Shown piece after piece: positions 24,590 through 32,648 of a stretch of 42,183 nucleotides of DNA. A program made the translations under genes and the position numbers. Below the pieces are notes generated by a model that was not told the origin of the DNA, ran no database searches, and saw only the letters and a list, made by a program, of their open reading frames with translations. The stretch lies in the IMG/VR virus record IMGVR_UViG_3300011113_000563, positions 1 to 42,183 of that record; one strand, 5' to 3'. This DNA comes from a virus. How positions within the stretch are numbered: the stretch's first letter is position 1; each line of letters starts with the position of its first letter.

Positions 24590-26476
24590 TTATCTCAATT
24601 CTTGTAAGTCAAATGAACGAACACCATCAACTGTGATACGTCCGTAGAAACGGTTGTTAACCATTTTCTTAGCGTATCTTGTCATTATACCTTTAATAGG
24701 TGTAAAGTTGAATGGGTTGTACATTGTAGGTGTTAATTGTAGAGGTACATACGGTGCGTAAACGTAACCAGTATCAAGAAGTGATGTTCCTTTGTGTCCT
24801 AACAATACTTGGTTTGCTGGGAAGTAAGGGTCACGATATACTTGGTAACGACCTGCTAATGTACCAACTCTTTCAATACCCATGTTGTATTGGTCTTGCT
24901 CAGGAGATGCATTTGATACGTGGAAGTATTCAAGGTCATCAAAGATTGCAGAAACCTCAGAAGAAACAACAATCCAGTTAGCTCCACCACGAAGTGTAGA
25001 CTTGTGGATTTGTGCTGACAATTGGTTGATTGCTGTAATCAAAGTTTGGTTCCAATCTTTTTGAGTGTAAGAAGTTGTGTTAGACAATCTTCTCCATCCG
25101 TTGTAATCCCAACGTAAGTTCCAAGCTGCACCTTTACGAAGGTCACGAAGAATTTCACGGTCAATTTCTGCTGCAACTTGCTCAGACAATAAAGCTGTTA
25201 ATTCAGCTTCAGCGTCGATGTTGTGGAATGCAGAAACATCTTGTGCCAATTCAGGAGACCATTGTGCTCTTAGTTTTCTTTCTGTTACAGATACAGTAAC
25301 TGACTCAAGGTCGAAAGAAACCTCACCAATTTGGTCTTCAAATTCAAGTTCTTTGTAACGTCTGTAAGCAGCCTTGATAACTGTGTTAGCTCCTGTTCCA
25401 GACCAAGCACTTGTAAGAGTTGCTCCTGAATAACCATCAATAGTTTGTGCGTTAGAACAAGATACACATACTGGTACTTGTGCGTCGATTTCTAAATAGA
25501 TAAATCCTTCAACATCACAGATATTATCATAAGAACCTCCGTTACCAGCTGAAGAACTTGCAAACCCACTTCCAAAAGGAGCTGAAGTTCTTGTTGAAGT
25601 TGGTCCTACAATACCTTGACCATATTTTTGAGTTACAACTCTAAATAATAGTGGTGTATATGTAGATGTTTTAAGGTCAGCAGCTGCTGATGAACTTTCA
25701 GTATACAATACTAAATTAGATAAAAACGCTTCGTTGTCAATTTCTTGACCATCAGGTCCAATTAATTTACCAACACCCGCTGAAGAAAATCCTGACATAG
25801 CTACAAGGATTTTTCTATACTCAACACCCGCAATTGCTGTTACGTTAGTTGTATATGCAGACGCAATAAGTGCCCCATTTGACCAAGCAACTGTAGGTGT
25901 AGAACCTGTTACAGTTACAAACTGACCTTTTGAGTAATCGAATAAACCGGCTGGATTCAATCCTGGTTCAGAACCTTCATAAAATAAATCATAAAGACTT
26001 CTAGTGTAAGAAGGATTATAATCACCGTTTGTGTTATAATAACCATCGTTAGTTTGTCCTTGCATACTTGGTGAACCAATTGGTCCATAATGTGTTCCTG
26101 AAGTGATACCCAAATTATTTTGAACAGTACCACCAGAATATCCTTGGATTTTAGGTACAAAGTAGAACAATTTACCGATAGGTAAGTTCATCGCTTGTAC
26201 AGATACTAAATCGTTAGCCAACAATTTAGAGAATACACGTCTTACGATAGGGAAAACTACAGTTTCGAAAGAACCTGAGCTATCTGTAGATGCTGCTTCG
26301 TTAATTAGGTGAGACGCTTGGTTTTCATATAATTGTGCCATGTTCTCTTTAACGTGTCCTCTAAGACCGTCTAGGAATCCTAATCTATCCCATTTGTTAA
26401 TTGTATCTTCTTTGATAACTTTAAGGTGCTTAAGACCGATGTTACCAACAAGACCTGATTCTAATAATGCTCCCAT
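24590..26476 (-). CDS. gp23: Major capsid protein, gp23-like
   Basis: The main shell protein of the head. The N-terminal region follows the T4 gp23 pattern: a propeptide with LKHLKVIKEDTINKWDRLGFLDGL, then ENQASHLINE, where cleavage by the prohead protease is predicted after Glu60 (INE, then AAST), close to Glu65 in T4. Next comes FPIVRRVFSKLLANDLVSVQAM (about 75-96), the most conserved gp23 segment. The C-terminal part includes WNLRWDYNGWRRL and ANWIVVSSEVSAIFDDLEYF, also typical. At 628 residues it exceeds T4 gp23 (521), mainly through a Gly/Ser/Thr-rich stretch in the middle (about 110-330). Codon use is more GC-rich than its neighbours, as expected of a highly expressed gene. It follows the scaffold gene and is closed by a strong terminator. 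Confidence 0.95.
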   Translation of the reverse strand: MGALLESGLVGNIGLKHLKVIKEDTINKWDRLGFLDGLRGHVKENMAQLYENQASHLINEAASTDSSGSFETVVFPIVRRVFSKLLANDLVSVQAMNLPIGKLFYFVPKIQGYSGGTVQNNLGITSGTHYGPIGSPSMQGQTNDGYYNTNGDYNPSYTRSLYDLFYEGSEPGLNPAGLFDYSKGQFVTVTGSTPTVAWSNGALIASAYTTNVTAIAGVEYRKILVAMSGFSSAGVGKLIGPDGQEIDNEAFLSNLVLYTESSSAAADLKTSTYTPLLFRVVTQKYGQGIVGPTSTRTSAPFGSGFASSSAGNGGSYDNICDVEGFIYLEIDAQVPVCVSCSNAQTIDGYSGATLTSAWSGTGANTVIKAAYRRYKELEFEDQIGEVSFDLESVTVSVTERKLRAQWSPELAQDVSAFHNIDAEAELTALLSEQVAAEIDREILRDLRKGAAWNLRWDYNGWRRLSNTTSYTQKDWNQTLITAINQLSAQIHKSTLRGGANWIVVSSEVSAIFDDLEYFHVSNASPEQDQYNMGIERVGTLAGRYQVYRDPYFPANQVLLGHKGTSLLDTGYVYAPYVPLQLTPTMYNPFNFTPIKGIMTRYAKKMVNNRFYGRITVDGVRSFDLQELR

Positions 26477-26511
26477 TTTTTTAATTTTTTTTAGAGTTTA
26501 TTTTTATTTTT

Positions 26512-27966
26512 TTATTTTATTTTGTTCATTAAATCCTTCATTCTCATAAATTGAGGATTTTCATAAGCTTTAGACTCAATCAAATTAGAGGCTGAACCAT
26601 TACTTGGAGTTTTAATAACTTTTTGTGTAATTGATTCTGTCATCACTGAGTTTGGTGTATCACCTAACTCTTCTTTGATTGATTTGTAAAGTGATTTTGA
26701 TTCCTTCAAAGAATCTACATTGTCGAATCTTCTAAGAATATTGATTTTTTCTTGTTTTGTTGTTGAGTGTTCGGTAAACAAACGTGTAGCATATGCCAAG
26801 TTTGAATTAAAAATTGCAACTTCGTTCAATTTATTTCTAAAAAAGTCTAATGCTTTTCTGTACTCTTCATTTTTTTCTTTCAAAGTTTCTAATTCATATG
26901 ACTCATATGTTAAGTTTCTATTCGGAGTAATGGCTTTTCTTAAGCCCCTACCTTTTTTAGAACCATTTCCATAAGTTCTAGCCGCTTCAGCGGTTTCTGC
27001 GTCATCATCCTCTTCAACATCTTCTTCGTGCATCCAACCATCAGAAATTTCATCTTCACCTGTTTCAGTCACTCCGTGTTTCAATTTTTTAGGGTAAATG
27101 TTAGATTTCATTTTACCAATTTTACCTTTTGCTTTAAAAGCCTCAACAACATTTTCTAATGATTCTTGGTCGATTTCATAAACTTGGTCGTCCATTTCGT
27201 CCATATGACCCATACCTTCGTTATAGTCCATTTCGTACATGTCTTCGTCCATATGACCCATACCTTCGTTATAGTCCATTTCGTACATGTCTTCGTCCAT
27301 ATGACCCATACCTTCGTTATAGTCCATTTCGTACATGTCTTCATCCATATGTCCCATACCTTCGTTGTAATCATCTTCATACATACCGCCCATCATCGAA
27401 TCATCTTCAAAAACCAATTCGTATATTGTATTTTCTGCCATTGGTTCAGTTTGTTGTTCAACTGGTTGTTCAGTTGGTTGTGGTGTTGGTTCTTCTGCTG
27501 CAATACTAATAAGATATTCTGTATTAGCTTTACCATCTTTCAAATGAATAAAGTCACCATCTTTTTTGATAATAAATCCATCTTCATCACCCATTGCTGC
27601 AAAAACTTTCATAAGTTCTGGCATTGGTGCAGATGTCATATCTAATGGTGGTAATTCTTGTCCTGCTGGTGGCATTGTACCTTCACCGTTATCGGTATCT
27701 GCTTGGGGTTGTTGTGTTACAACTTCTTCTTCTGCAGACACTTCTTCTTCGCCTTCTTGTTCTGGTTCTTGTGGTTGTTCACCACCTTGTGCTTGTTCTC
27801 TTAAAGACCTCTTGGAACCTAAAATAGACTCCCTTACTAATTCGCCGATTTCTTCCTTCATTGTAGAAGCAAGTATTCCTTTTGCATTTTCACTAATCGC
27901 TTCTTCGATAGACTTCATTTGTAGTAAAGCCTCTTCAACTAAGGATTCTGTTTTTCTGTTACTCAT
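26512..27966 (-). CDS. Prohead scaffold/core protein, gp22-like
   Basis: An acidic 484-residue protein in the T4 gp22 position, between protease and capsid. The N-terminus ESLVEEALLQMKSIEEAISE is helical; residues about 60-130 are Glu/Gln/Pro-rich; residues about 200-255 hold four copies of the 16-residue acidic unit MGHMDEDMYEMDYNEG. The C-terminal third is a long coiled coil (YELETLKEKNEEYRKALDFF) and ends in helices. Several LxE and IxE sites (for example LVRE, LREQ) fit removal by the prohead protease. The sequence does not align by eye with T4 gp22, so the call rests on position, acidity and coiled coil. A promoter-like octamer lies 32 bases upstream, and a terminator precedes that. Confidence 0.78.
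   Translation of the reverse strand: MSNRKTESLVEEALLQMKSIEEAISENAKGILASTMKEEIGELVRESILGSKRSLREQAQGGEQPQEPEQEGEEEVSAEEEVVTQQPQADTDNGEGTMPPAGQELPPLDMTSAPMPELMKVFAAMGDEDGFIIKKDGDFIHLKDGKANTEYLISIAAEEPTPQPTEQPVEQQTEPMAENTIYELVFEDDSMMGGMYEDDYNEGMGHMDEDMYEMDYNEGMGHMDEDMYEMDYNEGMGHMDEDMYEMDYNEGMGHMDEMDDQVYEIDQESLENVVEAFKAKGKIGKMKSNIYPKKLKHGVTETGEDEISDGWMHEEDVEEDDDAETAEAARTYGNGSKKGRGLRKAITPNRNLTYESYELETLKEKNEEYRKALDFFRNKLNEVAIFNSNLAYATRLFTEHSTTKQEKINILRRFDNVDSLKESKSLYKSIKEELGDTPNSVMTESITQKVIKTPSNGSASNLIESKAYENPQFMRMKDLMNKIK
27202..27393. repeat. Four tandem 48-base repeats inside the scaffold gene
   Basis: Copies begin at about 27202, 27250, 27298 and 27346. The first three are almost identical in DNA, while the last has several substitutions, most of them silent. 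Each codes for the 16-residue unit MGHMDEDMYEMDYNEG. The near-identity suggests recent expansion by slippage or recombination. Confidence 0.9.
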
Positions 27967-27998
27967 TAAAAAGCATTTATATTTGCGTTTATTTATCT

Positions 27999-28006
27999 AA
28001 TAAATA
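27999..28006 (-). promoter_or_regulatory. TATTTATT octamer before the scaffold gene
   Basis: Minus-strand TATTTATT ends 32 bases before the ATG at 27966. It lies between the upstream terminator at 28060-28082 and the scaffold gene, so scaffold and capsid would be transcribed from here. Confidence 0.45.
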
Positions 28007-28059
28007 TGCAGACTTTGTAAAAAATTTAATTTTATCTTAAAAAAGATGTGAAAACAAAA

Positions 28060-28082
28060 AAAGGTCCCTTTTGGGGACCTTT
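28060..28082 (-). terminator. Intrinsic terminator between the DUF4494-like and scaffold genes
   Basis: A perfect nine-base-pair stem AAAGGTCCC / GGGACCTTT with a TTTTG loop; in the minus-strand transcript it is followed by a long U-rich run. It ends the terminase-portal-protease transcript 19 bases after the stop at 28101. Confidence 0.85.
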
Positions 28083-28100
28083 CATAAAATCAAATAAAAG

Positions 28101-28310
28101 TTACTCGATTACTTCGTCAATTTTACTTTCAACAATAGCAGTTATTCGCCAATCCAATGTGTAAGTCTCATAGACTTTAGTAACCTTCGCCTCAACATCT
28201 GTTGGTGAAAACCCTTTAACAAGTTTTTCCTCTCTCATTTTTTTAATTTTTCCTGTGTTATCATCAACCATGTCGGTTGTGATTTTTGCTACAAAATACT
28301 TCTCATCCAT
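28101..28310 (-). CDS. DUF4494-like small protein
   Basis: A 69-residue protein beginning MDEKYFVAKITTDMVDDNTG, with KLVKGFSPTDVEAKVTKVYE and WRITAIVESKIDEVIE. The order of a YFxxK(V/I) strand, a Val-(Lys)-x-(F/L)-(S/T)-(x)-(T/V)-E-A-(K/R) helix and a late (T)AI strand resembles DUF4494, a small family found in Bacteroidota and their phages; this is from memory. Function is unknown. It lies ten bases after the prohead protease gene and is the last gene before a terminator, where T4 has small head genes. Confidence 0.6.
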   Translation of the reverse strand: MDEKYFVAKITTDMVDDNTGKIKKMREEKLVKGFSPTDVEAKVTKVYETYTLDWRITAIVESKIDEVIE

Positions 28311-28320
28311 TTTATTAATA

Positions 28321-29031
28321 TTATTTATCTAAATAATTAGATAATCTTTTCATTAAGTCAACAGATTTATCTAATCCACCACCTGTACTATATATATTTT
28401 CATGTTCTGCCAATTTTTCTTCGTATTTTGGTCTATCTTCAGCATTTAAATATAGATATGCCCCTGGCGTTGATGGTGAAGAAACGAGGTCAAAACAAAT
28501 TAATTCAAAATCTTCTTGAACTTCATTTTGTTCTCCTTTTTTGACTAAAGACCCGACCCCACGAGAAGATACCCCCATAGTGACTCCTTGTCTCATAAGA
28601 TTTGCTGCAACATCACCCTTTGATGTCACAATACCTCTTTCGTGAAAACCGGGACTTGTTAATAATTTTATTTTACCCATTAAAATGTTTCCTTCCCACC
28701 AAGTTTCAGTAATTAAATGAGAAACCCTATCTAAATCAATTAAAGATGATTCGGGGTGATTTAGTTCTGAAATTGACATACCTCTTTTGATTACATCTTG
28801 GTATTTTTCAGCTTCTCTTTTTAATATTTTTTCTGGATAGATTCTTCCGTTTCTATTTGGAACTCCATGTTTTTGAAGTGTTGCATAAAACACAAAAGGT
28901 TTTGAGTGGTCAAGTTGACCATATGATTCTTTGATTATACTTTGGTTTCTTGGTTCGTTGGGATTCATAATTCCTGCATCCCACTCAACAAGAATTCCTT
29001 TACCCGTGTCTTTCGGTCCTAAAATTCTCAT
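28321..29031 (-). CDS. gp21: Prohead maturation protease, gp21-like
   Basis: The serine protease that trims scaffold and capsid proteins during head maturation (peptidase U9/S78-like, herpesvirus assemblin fold). The three expected positions are visible: His92 in ELNHPESS, a Ser at 155/156 in MGVSSRGVGS, and Asp181 in CFDLVSSPSTPGAYL. VPNRNGRIYP near 57-66 and TSPGF near 125-129 are also conserved in phage prohead proteases. At 236 residues it is close to T4 gp21 (212). In T4 it cuts after (L/I)xE, a motif found in several nearby proteins here. It lies 21 bases after the 149-residue gene and has a TATTTATC 13 bases upstream. Confidence 0.93.
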   Translation of the reverse strand: MRILGPKDTGKGILVEWDAGIMNPNEPRNQSIIKESYGQLDHSKPFVFYATLQKHGVPNRNGRIYPEKILKREAEKYQDVIKRGMSISELNHPESSLIDLDRVSHLITETWWEGNILMGKIKLLTSPGFHERGIVTSKGDVAANLMRQGVTMGVSSRGVGSLVKKGEQNEVQEDFELICFDLVSSPSTPGAYLYLNAEDRPKYEEKLAEHENIYSTGGGLDKSVDLMKRLSNYLDK

Positions 29032-29044
29032 AATATTTTTTATT

Positions 29045-29052
29045 GATAAATA
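29045..29052 (-). promoter_or_regulatory. TATTTATC octamer before the prohead protease gene
   Basis: On the minus strand TATTTATC ends 13 bases before the ATG at 29031. It is one base off the TATTTAT(A/T) pattern and spans the gap and the last codon of the upstream gene. Confidence 0.35.
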
Positions 29053-29502
29053 TTATATTTCTTGTGTTTCTGCCAATTTTGTTTTACTTAATGTAAAATA
29101 AAGTGAATTTTTTAAATCATCTTTGTATATTGACGACAAAATATTTTTAATTTTTGACCTTAAAATAATTGATTTGAAATCATAAGTTTCGTTGTGAATA
29201 AAAAGTGTAACTTCTAAATTTAAAAAACTTTTTTTATTTTTTTGAAGTCCACTTGTTCTTAGGTCTAAGTCTACTATATATTTTTTTTCAAAAATTTTGT
29301 GGTCTACAACTTCCAATAACGTGTGTAAAATTTGTCTTTTTATACTTCCTGTGATTGAAACCCAATTTGAGTAATCATCTTTTGGTTCAACCCATGTTTG
29401 TAAAATTAAATAAATTGATTTAAAATTTTTGGAATCGACTGTTCCATATTGACATTTTGCATCATCAAAAATGTTTAATTTTGATGTTTTTCCTTTCTTC
29501 AT
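29053..29502 (-). CDS. Unknown protein between portal and protease genes
   Basis: A 149-residue protein that I do not recognise. It has a basic start (MKKGKTSKLN) and mixed alpha/beta text: SIYLILQTWVEPKDDYSNWVSI, then HTLLEVVDHKIFEKKYIVDLDLRTSGLQ, then NLEVTLFIHNETY. The alternating hydrophobic pattern in the second half suggests a beta sheet followed by helices, like a small nucleic-acid-binding or capsid accessory protein. It sits where T4 has genes 67 and 68, the small prohead core proteins, but it is not acidic like gp67. No promoter-like octamer precedes it; the 105-base gap upstream belongs mainly to the divergent bS21 gene. Confidence 0.6.
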   Translation of the reverse strand: MKKGKTSKLNIFDDAKCQYGTVDSKNFKSIYLILQTWVEPKDDYSNWVSITGSIKRQILHTLLEVVDHKIFEKKYIVDLDLRTSGLQKNKKSFLNLEVTLFIHNETYDFKSIILRSKIKNILSSIYKDDLKNSLYFTLSKTKLAETQEI

Positions 29503-29579
29503 TTTTCATATGTAAGAGGTTTATTTTTATAAAATGTAATAATTAGAATTAAATTTGTCAAAACTTAAAAAAGTTTGTA

Positions 29580-29587
29580 TATTTATA
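29580..29587 (+). promoter_or_regulatory. TATTTATA octamer before the bS21 gene
   Basis: TATTTATA ends 20 bases before the ATG at 29608. The larger stretch TTTG, about 20 bases, then TATATTTA also resembles the TTTG / TAnnTTTG promoter of Bacteroidota, so a host-type promoter is an alternative. Confidence 0.45.
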
Positions 29588-29607
29588 TAACTAAAAAGAA
29601 AAAATTT

Positions 29608-29799
29608 ATGATTATAGTTGAAGTGAAAAAAGGAAATATTGAACAAGCCTTAAAACAATATAAATTTAAAATTTATAAAACAAAACAATTAGAATTTTTA
29701 AGAGATAGACAAGAATTTGAAAAAAAATCTGTTAAAAATAGAAAACAAAGAATAAAGGCAGTTTATATTCAAAAAAAACAAAATCAATTTTCTTCTTGA
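29608..29799 (+). CDS. rpsU: Ribosomal protein bS21
   Basis: A 63-residue copy of bS21, a small-subunit protein that binds near the 3' end of 16S rRNA and takes part in mRNA selection. The order matches bacterial S21: IIVEVKKGNIEQALKQYKFK (2-21), then LEFLRDRQEFEKKSVKNRKQ (28-47), then AVYIQKKQ. The FEKxSVKNR and the (K)AVYIQ ending are closer to Bacteroidota S21 than to the Arg-rich tail of E. coli. The start is ATG 29608; a TTG at 29575 would add a basic tail that does not fit the family. It is the only plus-strand gene in the 16.5-kb minus-strand block, overlaps the holin-like gene tail-to-tail by 16 bases and has its own promoter-like octamer. Confidence 0.9.
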   Translation: MIIVEVKKGNIEQALKQYKFKIYKTKQLEFLRDRQEFEKKSVKNRKQRIKAVYIQKKQNQFSS

Positions 29800-30035
29800 T
29801 TTTTATCTGTCTTTTTTTTGTTAGTAAAAAAATCAACCGACGTAAGCCCCAAGGTTCCAAACGATAATAGACCAATAGTTTCTACTAAAATTACAGGTGC
29901 CTCATATTTCCCACAACTAAATAAAGATACAAATAAAGAAACAATCAAAGAAATACTACACAAAAGACCAATAAATCTTTTGGATGAAATACCACCATTG
30001 GCACCTTCCATCATATTTTTAAAAAATTTTATCAT
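29784..30035 (-). CDS. Small holin-like membrane protein
   Basis: An 83-residue protein with two hydrophobic segments: RFIGLLCSISLIVSLFVSLF (about 20-39) and ILVETIGLLSFGTLGLTSVDFF (about 49-70). The short N-terminus MIKFFKNMMEGANGGISSKR is basic and the C-terminus TNKKKTDKNQEEN is charged. This layout fits class II holins and similar small membrane proteins of Bacteroidota phages, where a short N-terminus followed by SSKRF is common (from memory). It starts inside the upstream gene's stop (ATGA overlap) and overlaps bS21 tail to tail. A structural membrane-associated role cannot be excluded, and no endolysin gene is adjacent. Confidence 0.6.
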   Translation of the reverse strand: MIKFFKNMMEGANGGISSKRFIGLLCSISLIVSLFVSLFSCGKYEAPVILVETIGLLSFGTLGLTSVDFFTNKKKTDKNQEEN

Positions 30036-30769
30036 AACCCTTCTTGGAGTTGTTTCAACTTGTAGTAGTTATAAAAATCTATTGGTGAGTTTTGTATTTT
30101 ATCTACAGTTTTTTGTATTGTATTTTTTAAATCTTTTTCATCAGATTCATTTAATTTCATTTTTAAATTACCAACAATAGATTCTTTTAATCTTTCCATT
30201 CTCAATCCCAACTCATCTTTTGATAATGAAACAATTTCTTTTATTTCATTTTTTTCAGTTTCTGATAAATTAGAAATTTCTTCATTTAATTTTGAATTTG
30301 CAACTTTAATCATAGTTTCTAAAGGTAAATTAATTGACTCAGAAACAATTTTATCTTTTTTTGGTGTGGTAAGAATTTTAGAAATTTGTTTTTTTGATTC
30401 TAATATAGATTCTAAATTTTTAATAGATTTGTTATAAATAACAGTATCAATAGTTTCGTATTTATTATTTGAATTACTATGTAAATCAATCGCGTTAATC
30501 CAAGAATTTACTTTACTTAGAATTTTTGAATTGTTTTCTACCAAAATTTGCGAATATTCCACAGATTCATTCACGTAGTCATTCACCAAATCTACAGACA
30601 TACCTTTATTTTGCATCAAATCATCATATATGTAATACAATTCTGCAATATCTTTATTTTCTAACACAATAGTTCTGAATTGATTAGAAAAATATTTAAA
30701 CTCTTTTTTACCATATAAGTTAATAAAAGTTTCTTCTATTTTAGTTTTAATTTCACCAAAAGTCGCCAT
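30032..30769 (-). CDS. Helical protein between portal and holin-like genes
   Basis: A 245-residue protein without a recognised family. It is almost entirely helical in appearance and rich in Lys, Glu, Asn and Ser: FGEIKTKIEETFINLYGKKEF at the start, NKSIKNLESILESKKQISKI in the middle, and LNEEISNLSETEKNEIKEIVSL followed by LRMERLKESIVGNLKMKLNES. Its place directly after the portal gene matches T4 genes 67/68, which encode prohead core proteins, so a role in head assembly is reasonable but unproven. LNEEIS and LRMERLKES contain LxE sites. A TATTTATT lies 13 bases before the start. It overlaps the holin-like gene by four bases. Confidence 0.6.
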   Translation of the reverse strand: MATFGEIKTKIEETFINLYGKKEFKYFSNQFRTIVLENKDIAELYYIYDDLMQNKGMSVDLVNDYVNESVEYSQILVENNSKILSKVNSWINAIDLHSNSNNKYETIDTVIYNKSIKNLESILESKKQISKILTTPKKDKIVSESINLPLETMIKVANSKLNEEISNLSETEKNEIKEIVSLSKDELGLRMERLKESIVGNLKMKLNESDEKDLKNTIQKTVDKIQNSPIDFYNYYKLKQLQEGL

Positions 30770-30782
30770 AATAATTTTTTAT

Positions 30783-30790
30783 AATAAATA
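30783..30790 (-). promoter_or_regulatory. TATTTATT octamer after the portal gene
   Basis: Minus-strand TATTTATT ends 13 bases before the ATG at 30769 and lies in the 22-base gap after the portal stop. Confidence 0.4.
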
Positions 30791-30791
30791 C

Positions 30792-32615
30792 TTACTTATT
30801 TAATAAGTTTTTGATTTTATTATCTATTTCATTTAAAGACATTCTACCTTTTGATAAATCTAATGTGTTGTCCTTATCAAAAAGTGTGTTTTCTAAAATT
30901 AAATTTAAATCATTTTTATTGAAGCTTTCGGGAGTTACAGCTCCTCCTTCAGGTGGTGGCGGCGCTCCTCCAGCGTCAGGTGGTGGTGCTCCTCCACCGG
31001 CATCGGGTGGCATTCCTCCCTCAGCAGGTGCTCCTCCGGCATCTCCACCACCTGCAGCCGCCGCGTCATCTTTTTTACCGTATAGTGAATCAAGAGTATC
31101 AAATAATCCTGTTTTAGTTATTACCTCAGCAGTTTTACCTAACTCAGCAGATACCGCTCTTTCAATTCTTTGTTGTTGTAAATCAAGTCTAATTTCATCA
31201 TCAGAAAATCCTAAAATGTGTTTTTTGGCCCAAGACGCCGATACAGGAGCAACACTATCTTGAATTGGTGCGACAGCGTCTTTAAACAATGTGATTTTTT
31301 CTTTCCATAATTCAATACCAAGAAGGTCAGATTGTTTTGACGGGTTTGTAAGCCCAAGAGTAAAGTTTGTTAATTCATCTTCAAACCCTAATAAAAATAA
31401 ATGAATGATTGCAATTTTGTTCATTTCTGCAATCATTGATTTTTGAATTCGGTTGATTGTTCTTGCAAATCTAATGTCGAGAAGTGATAAGTTTTTACCA
31501 TCACCAACAGCTTCCTCAAATCCAAGATATGCTTTAGGAATACGGAGGGCCGTAACTAATTTCTTTTGGATATATTCGATGTCAGCAATTTCTGCAAGGT
31601 TTTGAGCCCCCGCCAAAGTGGTAATAGGTTCAGGTGCTGCCATATCTCTCACAGGAATAAAGTAATCTTGGTCTACGGCCATTTGATTGTATCTCATATC
31701 AACATTTCCTGTTTTTTGGTCAACAATTTGGTCTCTTTTAAATTTGTTTGCAACTCTTTGTACATATGCATCAACATCTTTATCATCCATATTACCAACA
31801 AAAACCTTAAATACACGTCTTTCAGGGGCTCTTGATACACGATAAATCAACATTGCATCTTCAGATAACAAAAGTTGTTTCCAAATACGACGTGCTTTTT
31901 CTAACATTGAAGTTCCGTATGGAAGTTTTCTGTCGTCCCCTAAAATTCTAAAGTGAGCAACTTCCCAAGTATTAAACTCCATATTTTTTTCCTTCCAAGT
32001 GAACTTCAACGCATCATTTTCAATTTCTGCCGAATATTTTTCTGGTTGGAATTTCATACCTTTTTCCAAACGTTCGATTTGAATGTTTGGTAATTGTTGA
32101 CAACCAACCACACCCCTTTCTGGGTCCAACTTTAAATAAACAAAATTATCACCAAACTTACAAGTGTTTCTAATCCACATCGGTAGATTGGTATTAATAT
32201 CTAACTTATTGTTAAATAAATCTGTTAATACCGATTTGATTCTTTTTGATTCTGAATAAATTTGAAGAATATGTCCGTCTTTATCGGGTGTTGTTGATTC
32301 TTCGGCATAAATGTCTAATGCTGCCGAAATTTCAGGGGTATATTCCATTGACTCATAATCATAATATGAAGCCATTCTTGTTGGTTCATAATAAACGGCC
32401 TGTTGATATAGGTTACTTTCAACTTTTTGCCATTGTTGACCAATGTACATTGTTTGTTGAGCCTGTAGTTTTTCTCTTTCGTAATCTTGTTTGTTTGGTG
32501 TTTTTAAAAGTTCTTTTTTATCAAACTTAAAAACAGGGGACTGTTGGTCCATCGTTGAATTTGGTCCAAAAACTTTACCTAATCTTTGCCAAACCGTATA
32601 TTTTTCTTCTGCCAT
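30792..32615 (-). CDS. gp20: Portal protein, gp20-like
   Basis: The dodecameric vertex protein through which DNA enters the head and to which the neck attaches. Conserved gp20 stretches are clear: EYTPEISAALDIYAEESTT (about 69-87), MWIRNTCKFGDNFVYLKLD (about 141-159), WEVAHFRILGDDRKLPYGTS (about 217-236) and RIWKQLLLSEDAMLIYRVSRAPERRVF (244-270). At 607 residues it is longer than T4 gp20 (524); the extra length is a Gly/Ala/Pro-rich segment near residues 510-560 (GGDAGGAPAEGG, GAPPPDAGGAPPPP) followed by a short conserved-looking tail. This GC-rich patch stands out from the AT-rich gene. It lies 33 bases after the terminase gene, with no octamer in the gap, so the two are probably co-transcribed. 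Confidence 0.94.
   Translation of the reverse strand: MAEEKYTVWQRLGKVFGPNSTMDQQSPVFKFDKKELLKTPNKQDYEREKLQAQQTMYIGQQWQKVESNLYQQAVYYEPTRMASYYDYESMEYTPEISAALDIYAEESTTPDKDGHILQIYSESKRIKSVLTDLFNNKLDINTNLPMWIRNTCKFGDNFVYLKLDPERGVVGCQQLPNIQIERLEKGMKFQPEKYSAEIENDALKFTWKEKNMEFNTWEVAHFRILGDDRKLPYGTSMLEKARRIWKQLLLSEDAMLIYRVSRAPERRVFKVFVGNMDDKDVDAYVQRVANKFKRDQIVDQKTGNVDMRYNQMAVDQDYFIPVRDMAAPEPITTLAGAQNLAEIADIEYIQKKLVTALRIPKAYLGFEEAVGDGKNLSLLDIRFARTINRIQKSMIAEMNKIAIIHLFLLGFEDELTNFTLGLTNPSKQSDLLGIELWKEKITLFKDAVAPIQDSVAPVSASWAKKHILGFSDDEIRLDLQQQRIERAVSAELGKTAEVITKTGLFDTLDSLYGKKDDAAAAGGGDAGGAPAEGGMPPDAGGGAPPPDAGGAPPPPEGGAVTPESFNKNDLNLILENTLFDKDNTLDLSKGRMSLNEIDNKIKNLLNK
30955..31070. repeat. GC-rich low-complexity patch in the portal gene
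   Basis: This stretch codes for alternating Gly-Gly-Ala and Pro-Pro-Asp/Glu runs (GGGAPPPDAGGAPPPPEGG). Its base composition is far more GC-rich than the rest of the window, and imperfect repeats of the GGTGGTGC type are visible. It has the look of slippage-driven expansion of a flexible linker. Confidence 0.7.
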
Positions 32616-32648
32616 TTTATTTTTTATAATAGTTCATTTTATAACATT

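Noticed and set aside
27202-27393. CRISPR array
   Set aside because: The repeats are directly adjacent, in frame and code for a 16-residue unit; there are no spacers.
27159-27645. Long plus-strand reading frames opposite the scaffold repeats
   Set aside because: They are shadows of the acidic repeat codons; the products are repetitive Val/His/Phe or Arg/Pro/Tyr text without a start context or family, and the minus-strand gene explains the region.
29575-29607. TTG start extending bS21 by eleven residues
   Set aside because: The added residues are a basic run that does not fit the S21 family, and they overlap the promoter-like octamer; the ATG at 29608 gives the normal start.
30811-31263. Plus-strand reading frame over the GC-rich portal patch
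   Set aside because: It is caused by the lack of stop codons opposite Gly/Ala/Pro codons; the portal protein is clearly the real product.
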